Below, in pieces: positions 1 through 10,572 of a DNA stretch of 64,000 nt. Position numbers and translations under genes: made by a program. Below the pieces are notes generated by a model, which saw only the letters and a program-made list of their open reading frames with translations, was not told the origin of the DNA and did no database searches. This stretch comes from Thuidium tamariscinum (taxonomy: Eukaryota; Streptophyta; Bryopsida; Hypnales; Thuidiaceae). Numbering within the stretch: the stretch's first letter is position 1; every line of letters starts with the position of its first letter. The stretch is taken from contig OX344754.2 in NCBI GenBank assembly GCA_947034885.2, positions 25,541,369-25,605,368 of the forward strand. Direction: 5' to 3'.

Positions 1-15
1 ACAACATCCAACGTT

Positions 16-1955
16 ATGAACGTTTCTAAGGTTCATGTGAATGACCAAAACAAATCTCCCAACCGGGAAGACCTCGTCAACAAAAATGGTGGCTCGTCTC
101 CTCCAAAGACGGACCCCACGAACGAAGAGGTTGCCGGGGCCAATGTCACAATTGGACATTATGTAGACAGCGGTGTTTTAGATAGTTTGGGATATGCAAC
201 TCCAAATCCACAGTTGCCAACATCGGAGAGCCCATTGTGTACTCCAATCATTCAAGAGGACCTGTCAAGAACAAATGTGCAAGAACCCAATGTTGCTTCC
301 ACCAATGTAACAGTGGATACATATGAGTTTATAAAAAAGTATCCACATTTGTCAAGTTTAGACTCGACTAGCTTCAAGAATCTTGTTGCAATGCCACAGA
401 TTCCGCATTTGGAAGGCTTGCTTGACCTTAGTATCAAGTGGAAGACAGTCGAAGAACGTTTGTTTCCATTTGAGCGACGGACTCAGCAAAACGAGCCGGA
501 AAGCAGTACTCCACCGAAGAAAGTATATCAACCCGCTGACTTTCCACATGCCGCTCTGGCATTGACAAGAACTGCCACGTGGATAGATGAATTGGCTCCA
601 AGGGTTGGTGCGTTTGCCGATGAATTAGCGTCCCTAGCTCCTACACTATTGAGCGGTGCGACAGCTTTCCTGCACTTCACCGATCAAATGTTACCAATTC
701 TCACGTCCGCGATTCATTGTGAAGAAAGTCACGCTCAATTGAGGGAGGAGCTAAAAGAAAGTGAAAGAGAAATTATACGGTTGAAGGTTGCGCTCAACAG
801 TGAACGAGAAGAACATAAACTCAAGGAAAGGATGCAAAGGATGGAGGAATCATTGAAATGTATTGAGCCAAGTCAAGGGACTCAAGGTAGCGATCAACTC
901 TCTCTTCCAATGGACAAGGGCAAAGCTCATGTCGAGCCAGACCAACAAACTTTGCCAATTGGCCGTAAAAGTTGGCTTGACTTGCAAAAAGAATTGGACC
1001 AGTCCAATGCCGAAAAAGCCCTTCTTCAGTCCAAGTTGGATCAAATGATACGAGTGCAGGCCATGGATGAATATTTGCCTAGGAGCGGATCGGAGTCTCG
1101 TTGGTTGGGATGGGTACAAAAACTTCAAGACCCACCCTTATTAGCAACTCGAGAAATGAATAAGCTTCGTACAATTGCATTGAAGGGTAACGATGAATGC
1201 AATGCCGTCGAGAAACATTTCAAGAAGTTCGAGAGCGAGGTGGATCGCCATCCAATTGAGAGTGCTTCAATCACATGTTGGGGAAACACAGATGCTATGA
1301 TGGAGCGCTTGAACCACACAAAGAAAACGGAGGGTGGAAATATCAATTGGGCCTTGGAAGTAGAGGAAGGATGGGTCCCTTACCAAACGCTTTCAGCACA
1401 CATCAACAACAAGGAGAAGCGTGTTATGCATAATTTTGATGCAGGTCATAAAATGTTGGATGGTATTTGTACAATTTGCCAATACAGTTTTGGACCTGAA
1501 GGAGCCATAACCTTGGGCCATTGTGGCCACACTTTTCACGTGCGGTGCATCATTCAAGCATCAATGTTTAGCTCGGTTTGTGCCGAATGTCGTTCTCCTT
1601 TGAGTCCTAGGTTTTATGAATTGTTTGGACTCTTGGATGTTATGCCCCCCGGCCAGGAATACAACAGGTGGACCCTTCCATTGAACCAAGGGCCATACGA
1701 ATTTGTGAATTATAAGCATTGGGGAAAACCTCTACAATGGAACCCAACAGAACGGAGGCATGCATTGTACGATGACGTCCGTGGTCCAGTGGATGCTTTC
1801 AATTGGATGACCCAAACGAACGAGGTGGAAATACGTGCCCGTTCAATTGACGATGATGAGGGTCGTGAATTGTTTTGTCGCAACATGGGGGGGCATTGGA
1901 GCGTGCAACGTAAAAAGTTCTTCTGGTTTCCAGAGAAGCACGTGGAGAAAACGGA
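16..1955 (+). CDS. RING-H2 protein, 5' part, interrupted by element A
   Basis: Open frame of 646 codons from the first ATG, ending at an insertion. A RING-H2 finger is visible: C485-x2-C488-x14-C503-x-H505-x2-H508-x2-C511-x10-C522-x2-C525, the full C3H2C3 ligand set expected of an E3 ubiquitin ligase. Residues about 235-285 are a charged coiled coil and the first 130 residues look disordered. The target duplication ACGGA at 1951-1955 recurs at 5577-5581, and the reading frame resumes in phase after it, so the original protein was about 843 residues with the second part at 5582-6173. Ubiquitin-ligase activity is inferred from the finger only. The start could lie further upstream, outside the window. 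Whether this is a host gene or cargo of a large transposon is unclear; a hAT transposase lies 5 kb downstream on the same strand. Confidence 0.8.
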
Positions 1956-3222
1956 TGTCGCAACACAGGGTAAGTAAATTCCCTGTTATACTCACAAAAA
2001 TCACTGTAGAGTATAACTAAGTGACTCTAAAGATCGAACCCGCGAGATTCTGTGAAGTATCTGGCTTAGTTAAGCGATTAAGATAGGACAGCTCCCAAAA
2101 CTCTATAATCCAGTTCTAGATCTAGAACCGGAAATACACAAATAACCCGAGACGACAACCCGTTATCCCGTTCAAAAACTGATATTCTAGCAATCTGGTC
2201 CGGAACGGATCCGTTCCTTCACTTTTCCGGTTTCCCGGATTTTATCCGTTCCGTCAGACTGCAACGGATCCGCTCCCTAACGAGTTCCGCTCCTGGTTTC
2301 CTCTTCGGACCAATCCGTTCCGGATGATCCGTCCACACCCGTTCCTCAATCCGGTTTGGTTTTGCCTCTGTTTTACCATCAGAGGGGTCGCCGCTTGATT
2401 TTGTGAGCGGTAGGCCCACCGCTCCTTCCGTGACTTATAGTGGCTGAAGACCCACTTTCTACCCGTTAATTCTAAAATTACTTCAGATCCGGTTTGATCC
2501 CTCACAACAATCCAGACAAAGATCCGGACTGTAGGTCACACAGAGATCCCCCGTACGATCTTCTCATACTACAACGACTTTGACGCGACTTTCCGTTCCT
2601 GGGGAGCCAGGTGGCTACAAGTGTATCCGTCCGTTCCAACGTCAACCAGAACTCTTCCGTTTGCCACAAAGACAGTGAGACCTCACAGGAGATCGGACAC
2701 TCAACTGGGTTTCCCACCCAGGAGCTCTAGCACGATTAAGGAATCCCTCCCTCTCGTCTAGCCTAACAACGGCTTTCTCACCCGGAATCTTAAGTCCTAG
2801 AAGCGCTGAGGCGCTAGAGTTACACTCCCAACTCTTCTCTACCCGTTCTCATATACTCAGACACGGAAAATAAGCACCAAAGGGAGAATGTCGCCTGCAA
2901 AACCACTTGCGCCTTCCTAACTCCGCGTCACGCCGCCCTGCCAAACTCGGGAGATACACACGCAAAGTAAGAGAGAATAAAATACACAAAGATAATGCAA
3001 AGGAAAAGACTCCCAGTCCACCGCGAGGGGACTGACTTAAATAATGGGCAAAAAAGCAAAAAGCGCCATACAAGTCCGCCGCGATTAACGCTCGGCGGAT
3101 CCGTTCCTACCTACTTCTGAACCGGAACGGATTCCAACCCGCTCCAAGTTCCTAAACCGGACCGGATTTCCTCCTGATCCGTTCCTAAGTTAAAAACTAC
3201 AAAAACAGGAAAGTCCTAATAC

Positions 3223-4905
3223 CTACGTATCCGGCTCTGCTACCCTAGATCCTATAGTCGGGCTTTCCGCCCTACTGATCTGCTCGAAGACCTCGGTGAG
3301 GTTCCGATTCCGTTCTCCGTCTGTTGCAACCGGAGCTCCAGTAACCGGACTCGCAGGAGACTCCGACAACTGAATTGCCGCCTCCCGGTTGCCCGTTGAC
3401 GCTCGCCCTGACTTCTTGGATTGCGGCGTCCTGTCCTTCCCTGGTCTCTGAGGCAACCCTTCGGAAATATCCGGTAGAGACAGATCGGAGAGTTTGACCG
3501 GAATTTCCGTCAGTCTCCGGCTACAGTCTTCCATCCGTTCGGCCGCCTCCCGAACCTTCACCAAAGTCGTCTCCACCTTTTCGGAGAAGTCGGACAGAAT
3601 CCGGACTATCCGGCTTCCGGATAGTTTCTTCTCCTTATGCACCTCTTCGTCAAACAGTTGAGCCCGGATGACAGCCGATCCGGGTTCCCCGAATGTTGCC
3701 TTCACATGCTCCGCCAATTTGACGGTCTCCGCCGCCATCTCCTTGGTAGCGGCCTCGTTGTCCCTGAGAACAAGGAGCTCCGCCTTCAAACCGTCAACTT
3801 CCTCCTGAAGTTTCCGGTTTTCCTCCTCCATCTTGGCGAGATCCGCAGGCGAGGCGATGCAATTCCCTACCACGGTCGGGAGAGTATGATCCGATTTGCC
3901 ATTGACCATCTCCGCGATGTTCTCCAAGACGATCCGCTTGACCTCCCAATCCGCTCGGATGTTGCACAGGATTTCCGTCAGTTGCACGAACGGATCACTG
4001 GGATCCGTTTCCTCTGCTGCTGGTTCGGCCTGACCCGGTTCGGATGGTCCTGCTCTGCCTTCCGTTCCCGGATTGTGTCGGACCGGAGGAGATCCCCTCG
4101 TGTTCGGCAGTGTGGTCTTCTGCCGCTTCACGAGCGGAACTTCCGGTTCCTCTCCCTTATCCGAGTCCTCCCGCTCTGTCTCGGACTCGGAGCTCTCCTC
4201 ATCATCCGTTGACGTCTCCCCGTACGTCAAGACTATCTTCTGGGTGTGCCACGTCTTTTCTTCCGTATCCGAAAGGAGCTGTAGATGGTGGTAGAGGTGG
4301 AAGAGGTAGGGGGAGATCGGAGTTGCCCTACTCCCTCCGAGGTTCTTCAATAACCGGGTGATCAGGTCCTGTATGATCCGGCCCCAGTCCACTTTCCGGT
4401 CTCCGATCAGCGCACCGAAAATGGTGTTGGCCAGGCCGATCGTGATCCGGGTTGGTTTCTCCGAATGAAGGACCGGAAGCAGGAACTTCAACAGGCGCCT
4501 ATGCCTGTCTTCGTTGCAGTCCATGATCCGGTATCCGTCCTTCGGGTGAGGGGTGCCACTGAACTTGTTTTGGAGGAAGTCTACCTTCCTCCCGGCCGGT
4601 CCGTGCCCCTGGTGTTTGAACCCGTATACGGCCCTCCAGTGCGCCTCCGTCCATTTGTGCGGCATTCCCCGCGCCGTGTTGTCGAACTGATTCGACACCT
4701 TGCCCTTCAGCTCCTTCACCATCCGCTCCTCCTTGAAACCCCAGGGTATCTCTGCTAACCCTAGACACCCCATTGCGGTTAAGTCCGCCATCAAGTTGCT
4801 TTTCTCCGGCTCTGTGGAAGGGATGAGCGGAACTACTTTCTTCAGCTTTATCCCTGAGGGTGGGGGTGTAGTGGACTCGGTTCTCTTCCGGCGTAGCTGC
4901 GGCAT
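3223..4905 (-). CDS. Element A protein, gag-like or Transposase_32-like
   Basis: Intact 560-residue ORF from a true ATG. The first 200 residues form a globular region whose pattern (HRRLLKFLLPVL, NTIFGALIGDRKVDWG, PYLFHLYHHL) recalls the putative plant transposon protein domain (Transposase_32 type) seen in proteins of large plant LTR elements. This is recognition by pattern only. A low-complexity acidic stretch follows, then a coiled coil near residues 355-400 and a Ser/Pro-rich tail. There is no zinc knuckle, protease or reverse transcriptase, so the element cannot move on its own. The same ORF occurs with an internal stop at 8551-10230 and in diverged form at 47113-48996, which suggests it was maintained while the family diverged. 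Confidence 0.7.
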   Translation of the reverse strand: MPQLRRKRTESTTPPPSGIKLKKVVPLIPSTEPEKSNLMADLTAMGCLGLAEIPWGFKEERMVKELKGKVSNQFDNTARGMPHKWTEAHWRAVYGFKHQGHGPAGRKVDFLQNKFSGTPHPKDGYRIMDCNEDRHRRLLKFLLPVLHSEKPTRITIGLANTIFGALIGDRKVDWGRIIQDLITRLLKNLGGSRATPISPYLFHLYHHLQLLSDTEEKTWHTQKIVLTYGETSTDDEESSESETEREDSDKGEEPEVPLVKRQKTTLPNTRGSPPVRHNPGTEGRAGPSEPGQAEPAAEETDPSDPFVQLTEILCNIRADWEVKRIVLENIAEMVNGKSDHTLPTVVGNCIASPADLAKMEEENRKLQEEVDGLKAELLVLRDNEAATKEMAAETVKLAEHVKATFGEPGSAVIRAQLFDEEVHKEKKLSGSRIVRILSDFSEKVETTLVKVREAAERMEDCSRRLTEIPVKLSDLSLPDISEGLPQRPGKDRTPQSKKSGRASTGNREAAIQLSESPASPVTGAPVATDGERNRNLTEVFEQISRAESPTIGSRVAEPDT

Positions 4906-5254
4906 GGCAACTATCCGGGAAACTACCTCACTGCTCTCCTAGCCGCACGTCCCGTTCCTCACACACACTCACAACACAACTACAAAAGTAATCCGCCCGT
5001 AATAACCACCTGCACATACACACACACACTCCTCTCCACACACCAGCGTCTCAGCGCACAGTCTGAAACCCGCGCCGCTGACAACTGCCCGCTCTGACAA
5101 AACACCCGCTGCTAATACTGACAGCCGCGTCACAGAAAATTGCGCCACCAAACACGCGCGGAAAACCAACTCACAGAAAAGGCGGAAAACGCTGAGGGTT
5201 GAAAAACACACAACGAAGCGCCTGAGAGCAAATGGGCCAACTGAAAATGTCAGG

Positions 5255-5263
5255 CCTTATATA
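5255..5263 (-). promoter_or_regulatory. TATA box of element A
   Basis: The minus strand reads TATATAAGG here, 350 bp upstream of the ATG at 4905 and about 310 bp inside the element's sense-strand 5' end. The same sequence lies at the equivalent place in element B (10564-10572). The position fits an LTR U3 promoter driving the internal ORF. Confidence 0.5.
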
Positions 5264-5581
5264 GTTTCCAGAAATGGATCCGGTCTTCCGTTCCTGATCA
5301 TCCGTTCCCGTTCTCATCCGATCGGTCCAAGTCCGGAAATCATCCGTTCCGTTCTGGGACTGAATCCGGATAGAATCCGTTCTGTAGGGTCCGGAATTTT
5401 TCCGTTCCGGTATTCCGTCGTAATAAACCGGAATTATTCTGCCACCGGTCTCTACAACATTATCTGGTACTACTTCTGGATCTTACCCATTCCCTGAACA
5501 AATCCGGTTGCTAAATTTTCCACTTTCCGCTCCATACTGACTTTAAATGGAAAGATCAAAAATATGTCTTGCCACAACGGA

Positions 5582-6173
5582 AGATGGAGAATGGGTTGCC
5601 GTGGAGGATTCAGAAGAATTCAAGGAACAATATGCGGCATACGACCACGGTTTGATAGGTCGGGCCTTGTTGTTGTCAAAGCTGGAAGAAGCTGCCGAAT
5701 ATCGTGCTTCCGTGGACATAGATGCGGAATGGAACACAAGCGAACCAATGGTGGAGGTGGTGGAGGCGTTTGACCGGCGGGTTGGGGAAATCATAAAGCA
5801 GTGGAGGACACTTCTATTCGAAGGATGTACGACCGAAAAGTCATTGAATGAATTCTCATTTGAAGTGGCCAACAAAGTGGTAGAGGAGGTCTTACTTCGA
5901 TTGCAGTCTACTTTGTCAGCCTTGAAGTTGAGGTCTGTGGATTTGACTCCCAAAAGAGAGAAGAAACGGAAGTTGGAAGATGATGATGATTATACAGTGG
6001 ACACGGTAGAAGCATTCAAAATAGTTGAGCGGACTAACAAATCCGCACGGCTAGCTGGCCCTGAAAGCCCTAAGGCCCAAGCTCGTCGAGAAAGTCTAAG
6101 AAGTGCAGCTCGACGTACTAAAGATGAATCGTCTCGTGCTTCGGGAGAGGGTAGTAGTAGTAAAACAAAGTAG
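5582..6173 (+). CDS. RING-H2 protein, 3' part
   Basis: Continuation of the frame of 16-1955 after element A and its duplicated ACGGA. Joining 1955 to 5582 keeps the frame and reads on to a TAG at 6171-6173, giving about 197 further residues. This part is helical and acidic, then carries a basic KREKKRK motif followed by DDDD, a likely nuclear localisation signal, and ends in a Ser/Arg-rich tail. No stop or frameshift interrupts it, so the insertion is probably young or the gene is still under some constraint. An ATG inside the element's last 30 bp (5547) could start an independent short protein, but this seems incidental. Confidence 0.7.
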
Positions 6174-6744
6174 ACATGGACCTATACGTCTTATAAGAGT
6201 TTTTGATTGAACCATCGTATTGTATGGACTATGGATGGTTAGATGGTGATGTGTATTTTAGAAGGATAGAGCAATACTAGGTAAACGTGCACGGAATATG
6301 CTTTGAGTTATTATCAGTTTTTAATATGAACATATATATGGAATTATTTATCTATCTATTCATTTATCTATCTATTTATGTATGTATCAATTAGTCAATG
6401 TACGTATTCACTATGCACAATACTTTTTGATGTGGAATGTATGGTATTAGAGGCATGGTATTGGATGTAAGAAATTATGATTGCCTATTATAATCTTTGA
6501 ATTCTTAATTGATTTTGATTTGTTTTGTTCTTGTATATGATCTCTAATATGCCTAGTTTCAATTGGCACAGTTACCATGCAAAAAAAGAAATATAGAACT
6601 TATAAAAATGTTTGTTGTTTGTTAAATTTGAACAAATTCGTCGAAGCTCAAAATAGGCCTTGGATATTTATGGGTAAACACTAAAGGTGTTTTCAATAAA
6701 ATATTATTTTCAGTAAACATGTATAGTTGTGAAATAATTTCTAA
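6174..6744. other. AT-rich intergenic DNA
   Basis: No coding potential seen. It contains a short imperfect ATCTATCTATTTATGTATGT run near 6345-6385 (microsatellite-like) and otherwise plain AT-rich sequence between the RING gene end and the repeats at 6745. Confidence 0.6.
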
Positions 6745-7115
6745 GAACTACTTCCGTTGGTAGATTTGAAGTTGCTTTCTATGAACAAATCCTTAGAACT
6801 TGAAATTTGGCATACATATTATCAACATAGAGATGATCTCATGCCAAGAATTTCATGGCCAAATTTTTATTTCTCAATCTTTGCTTCTTTGGGAGGGTGT
6901 CAAAGTTGGTAGCATTGGAATTTTAGTCACAACCACACATGTACGTAGATTTTGAAACATCTTTTTCTGGGCAAATCTTTTGGCCTTGAATTTTGACGCA
7001 TGTGTTATTAACATAGAGATGATCTTGTGCAGAAAATTAAATGTAAAAATAATAATTTTTGAGCCCTAGGGAGGGCGTCAAAGATGGCAGCAGCAGGGGA
7101 TTTTTTTTTCCATGT
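6745..7115. repeat. Two diverged tandem units of about 200 bp
   Basis: Two units share AACTTGAATTTTG-like text, ACATAGAGATGATCT and GGGAGGGTGTCAAAG / GGGAGGGCGTCAAAG. The reverse complement of 50720-51090, downstream of the second hAT gene, is related (for example AAATCTTTTGGCCTTGAA in both). This links the flanks of the two hAT loci. Confidence 0.6.
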
Positions 7116-7159
7116 GACAACAAGAATTCGTAAATGAAGTAGACCTTCTGTATATGTTT

Positions 7160-7279
7160 ATGCACGGTCAGTCCGCCTGGACCAAAGTCGCCGTCCGCCC
7201 CGACCGACTAGGCCGTCCGCCCCGACCGAACTAGCCATCCGCCCCGACCAAATTGGGCGTCCGCTTCGATTCAGCGACT
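7160..7279 (+). repeat. CGTCCGCC subterminal-type repeat cluster
   Basis: At least five copies of a GTCCGCCCCGACC-like unit in an otherwise AT-rich area. Element B is inserted at its right edge, and the remnant (GACTGTCCGCC, CAACGGTCAG) continues at 10900-10940. A similar cluster lies at 17180-17400. Clusters of this kind near the ends of hAT elements are usually transposase binding sites; that role is inferred. Confidence 0.55.
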
Positions 7280-8550
7280 GTTGCTGTCGCAACACAGGGT
7301 AAGTAAATTCCCCATTATACTCACAAAAAATCACTGTAGAGTATAACTAAGTGACTCTAAAGATCGAACCCACGAGATTCTGTGAAGTATCTGGCTTAGT
7401 TAAACGATTAAGATAGGATAGCCCTGAAACTCTACAACCCGGTTTCTAGATCTAGAACCGGAAACACCAAAACGACCCGAACACAACAACCCATTATCCT
7501 GTTCAAAACCGGTTTTCTAACAATATGGCCCGGAAAGGATCCGCTCCTTGACTCTTCCGGCTTTCCGGAATTTATCCGTTCCGTCAGACTACCACGAATC
7601 CGCTCTCTAACGGATTCCGCTCCTTGTTTCCTCTCTGGATCAATCCGTTCCGGATGATCCGTCCACACCCGTTCCTCAATCCGGTTTAGCTTTGCCTCTG
7701 TTTTACCATCAGAGGGGTCGCCGCTTGATTTTGTGAGCGGTAGGCCCACCGCTCCTTCCGTGACTTATAGTGGCGGAAGACCCACTTTCTACCTGTTAAT
7801 TCTAAAATTACTTCAGATCCGGTTTGATCCCTCACAACATTCCAGACAAAGATCCGGACTGTAGGTCACATAGAGATCCCCCGTACGATCTTCTCATACT
7901 ACAACGACTTTGACACTACTTTCCGTTCCTGGGGAGCTAGGTGGCTACAAGTGTATCCGTCCGTTCCAACGTCAACCAGAACTCTTCCGTTTGCCACAAA
8001 GACGGTGAGACCTCACAGGAGATCGGACACTCAACTGGGTTTCCCACCCAGGAGCTCTAGCACGATTAAGGAATCCCTCCCTCTCGTCTAGCCTAACAAC
8101 GGCTTTCTCACCCGGAATCTTAAGTCCTAGAAGCGTTGAGGCACTAGAATTACACTCCCAACTCTTCTCTACCCGTTCTCATATACTCAGATACGGAAAA
8201 TAAACACCAAAGGGAGAATGTCGCTTGCAAAACCACTTGCGCCTTCCTAACTCCGCGTCACGCCGCCCTGCCAAACTCGGGAGATACACGCGCAAAGCAA
8301 GAGAGAATAAAATACACAAAGATAATGCAAAGGAAAAGACTCCCAGTCCACCGCGAGGGAACTGACTTAAATAATCAGCAAAAAGCAAAAAGCGCCATAC
8401 AAGTCCGCCGCGATTAACGCTCGGCGGATCCGTTCCTACCTACTTCTGAACCGGAACGGATTCCAACCCGCTCCAAGTTCCTAAACCGGACCGGATTTCC
8501 TCCTGATCCGTTCCTAAGTTAAAAACTACAAAAACAGGAAAATCTAACAC

Positions 8551-10230
8551 CTACGTATCCGGCCCTGCTACCCAAGATCCTATAGTCGGGCTTTCCGCCC
8601 TGCTGATCTGCTCGAAGACCTCGGTGAGGTTCCGATTCCGTTCCCCGTCTATTGCAACCGGAGCTCCAATATCCGGACTCGCAGGAGACTCCGACAACTG
8701 AATTGCCGCCTCCCGGTTACCCGTTGACGCTCGCCCCGACTTCTTGGATTGCGGCGTCCTGTCCTTCCCTCGCCTCTGAGGCAACCCTTCGGAAATATCC
8801 GGTAGAGACAGATCGGAGAGTCTGACCGGAATTTCCGTTAGCCTCCGGCTACAGTCTTCCATCCGGTCGGCTGCCTCCCGAACTTGCACCAGAGTTGCCT
8901 CCACCCGATCGGAGAAGTCGGTAAGGATCCGAGCTATCCGGCTTCCGGATAGTTTCTTCTCCTTGTGCACCTCCTCGTCAAACAGGCGAGCCCTGATGAC
9001 TGCCGATCCGGGTTCCCCGAATGTCGCCTTCACGTGCTCCGCCAATTTGACGGTCTCCGCCGCCATCTCCTTGGTAGCAGCCTCGTTGTCCCTGAGAACG
9101 AGGAGCTCCGCCTTCAAACCGTCAACTTCATCCTGAAGTTTCCGGTTTTCCGCCTCCAACTTGGCGAGATCCGTGGGGGAGGTGATGCAATTCCCCACTA
9201 CGCCTGGAAGATCTCTATCCGGTTGGCCATTAACTATAGCCGCGATAGATTCCAGGGTAATCCGTTTGATCTCCCAATCTGCCCGGATGTCACACAGGAT
9301 CTTCGTCAATTTGTCGAACGGATCCTTAGGGCCCTTCGCCTTCGGTGCCGGTTCGGATGGCCCCGGCTCTGACGGTCCCGGTCTGTCCTCCGTGGCCGGA
9401 TTCCGTCGGACCGGAGGTGATCCTCTCGTGTTCGGCGGTGTTGATTTATGCCGCTTCACGGGAGGAGCTTCCGGTTCCTCATCTTTGTCCTCCTCTTCCG
9501 AGTCGGAATCGGAGGGGGTCTCCTCGTCATCCGTTTCTGACTCTCTGTACTTCAGGACTATCTCCTGAGCGCGCCAAGTCTTTTCCTCCGTATCCGTGAG
9601 GAGCTGTAAGCTGTGATAGAGGTGGAAGAGGTAGGGAGAGATCGGGGTCGCCCTGCTCCCTGTAAGGTTTCTTAGTAACCGGCCGACTAGCTCATGGATG
9701 ATCCGGCCCTAGTCTACTTTCCGGTCTCCGATGAGCGCACCGAAAATGGTGTTGGCCAGGCCGATCGTGATCCGGGTTGGTTTCTCCGGATGAAGGACCG
9801 GAAGCAGAAACTTCAACAGGCGCCTATGCCTGTCTTCGTTGCAGTCCATGATCCGGTATCCGTCCTTCGGGTGAGGGGTGCCACTAAACTTGTTTTGGAG
9901 GAAGTCTACCTTCCTCCCGGCCGGTCCGTGCCCCTGGTGCTTGAATCCGTACACGGTCCTCCAGTGCTCTTCCGTCCATTTGTGCGCTACTCCCCGCTCC
10001 GTGTTGTCGAACTGATTCGACACCTTCCCCATCAGTTCCTTCACCATCTTCTCCTCCTTGAATCCCCAAGGTATCTCTGCTAACCCTAGGCACCCCATAG
10101 TGGTCAGGTTGGCCATCAGATTACCTCTCTCCGGCTCTGTAGAAGGGATGAGCGGAACTACTTTCTTCAGGCATACTCCTGGGGGTGGGGGGGTGGTGGA
10201 CTCGTTCCTCTTCCGGCGTAGCTGCGGCAT
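8551..10230 (-). pseudogene. Element B protein ORF with internal amber
   Basis: Same 560-codon frame as element A's ORF, starting at the equivalent ATG. A single in-frame TAG at 9709-9711 replaces the Trp codon (TGG) that follows GDRKVD in A. The frame is otherwise open to the same end, so the stop is the only obvious lesion. Either it is a recent C-to-T change on the opposite strand at a CAG (CHG) site, or the amber is tolerated by readthrough. The distantly related element C has TAG at exactly the same codon. Confidence 0.7.
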
Positions 10231-10563
10231 GGCAACTATCCGGAAACACTACCTCACTTCTCTCCTAGCCGCACGTCCCGTTCCTCACACACTCACAACA
10301 CAAACACAAACACAATCCGCCCGTAATAACCACCTGCACAGAACACACACAGTCCTCCCGCGCACACCAGCGTCTCAGCCCACAGTCTGAAACTCGCGCC
10401 GCTGACAACTGCCCGCTCTGACTAACACCAGCCGCAAACACTGACAGCCGCGCCACCAAACACGCGCAAAAAGACAAACTCACAGAAAAGGCAAAAAACG
10501 CTGAGGGTTAAAAAACACACAACGAGGCGCCTGAGAGCAAATGGGCCAACTGAAAATGTCAGG

Positions 10564-10572
10564 CCTTATATA
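10564..10572 (-). promoter_or_regulatory. TATA box of element B
   Basis: TATATAAGG on the minus strand, about 335 bp upstream of the ORF start at 10230, matching the location in element A. Confidence 0.5.

Larger units (their letters stand above)
1956..5576 (-). mobile_element. LTR-like element A, 3.6 kb, inserted in the RING gene
   Basis: The boundaries are exact: the 5-bp duplication ACGGA flanks a unit starting TGTCGCAACACAGGG and ending CTTGCCACA on the plus strand. TG...CA ends and 5-bp duplications are typical of LTR-retroelement integration. I find no second copy of either end inside the unit, so it looks like a solo LTR or a non-autonomous element rather than a complete retrotransposon. 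It carries one long minus-strand ORF, so it is oriented minus. It is closely similar along its length to the unit at 7285-10894 and distantly to 45871-49656. A DNA transposon of the Ginger type (TGT ends, 4-5 bp duplications) is the alternative; the terminal inverted match is only about 8 bp with one mismatch. Confidence 0.8.

Noticed and set aside
1956-2100. tRNA-derived Pol III promoter at the left end of elements A and B
   Set aside because: The complement holds GGTTCGATC, but the related block in element C (GGGAACGATAA) does not keep it, so the likeness is probably chance.
3637-4361. Plus-strand ORFs across element A
   Set aside because: Shadows of the minus-strand 560-codon ORF.
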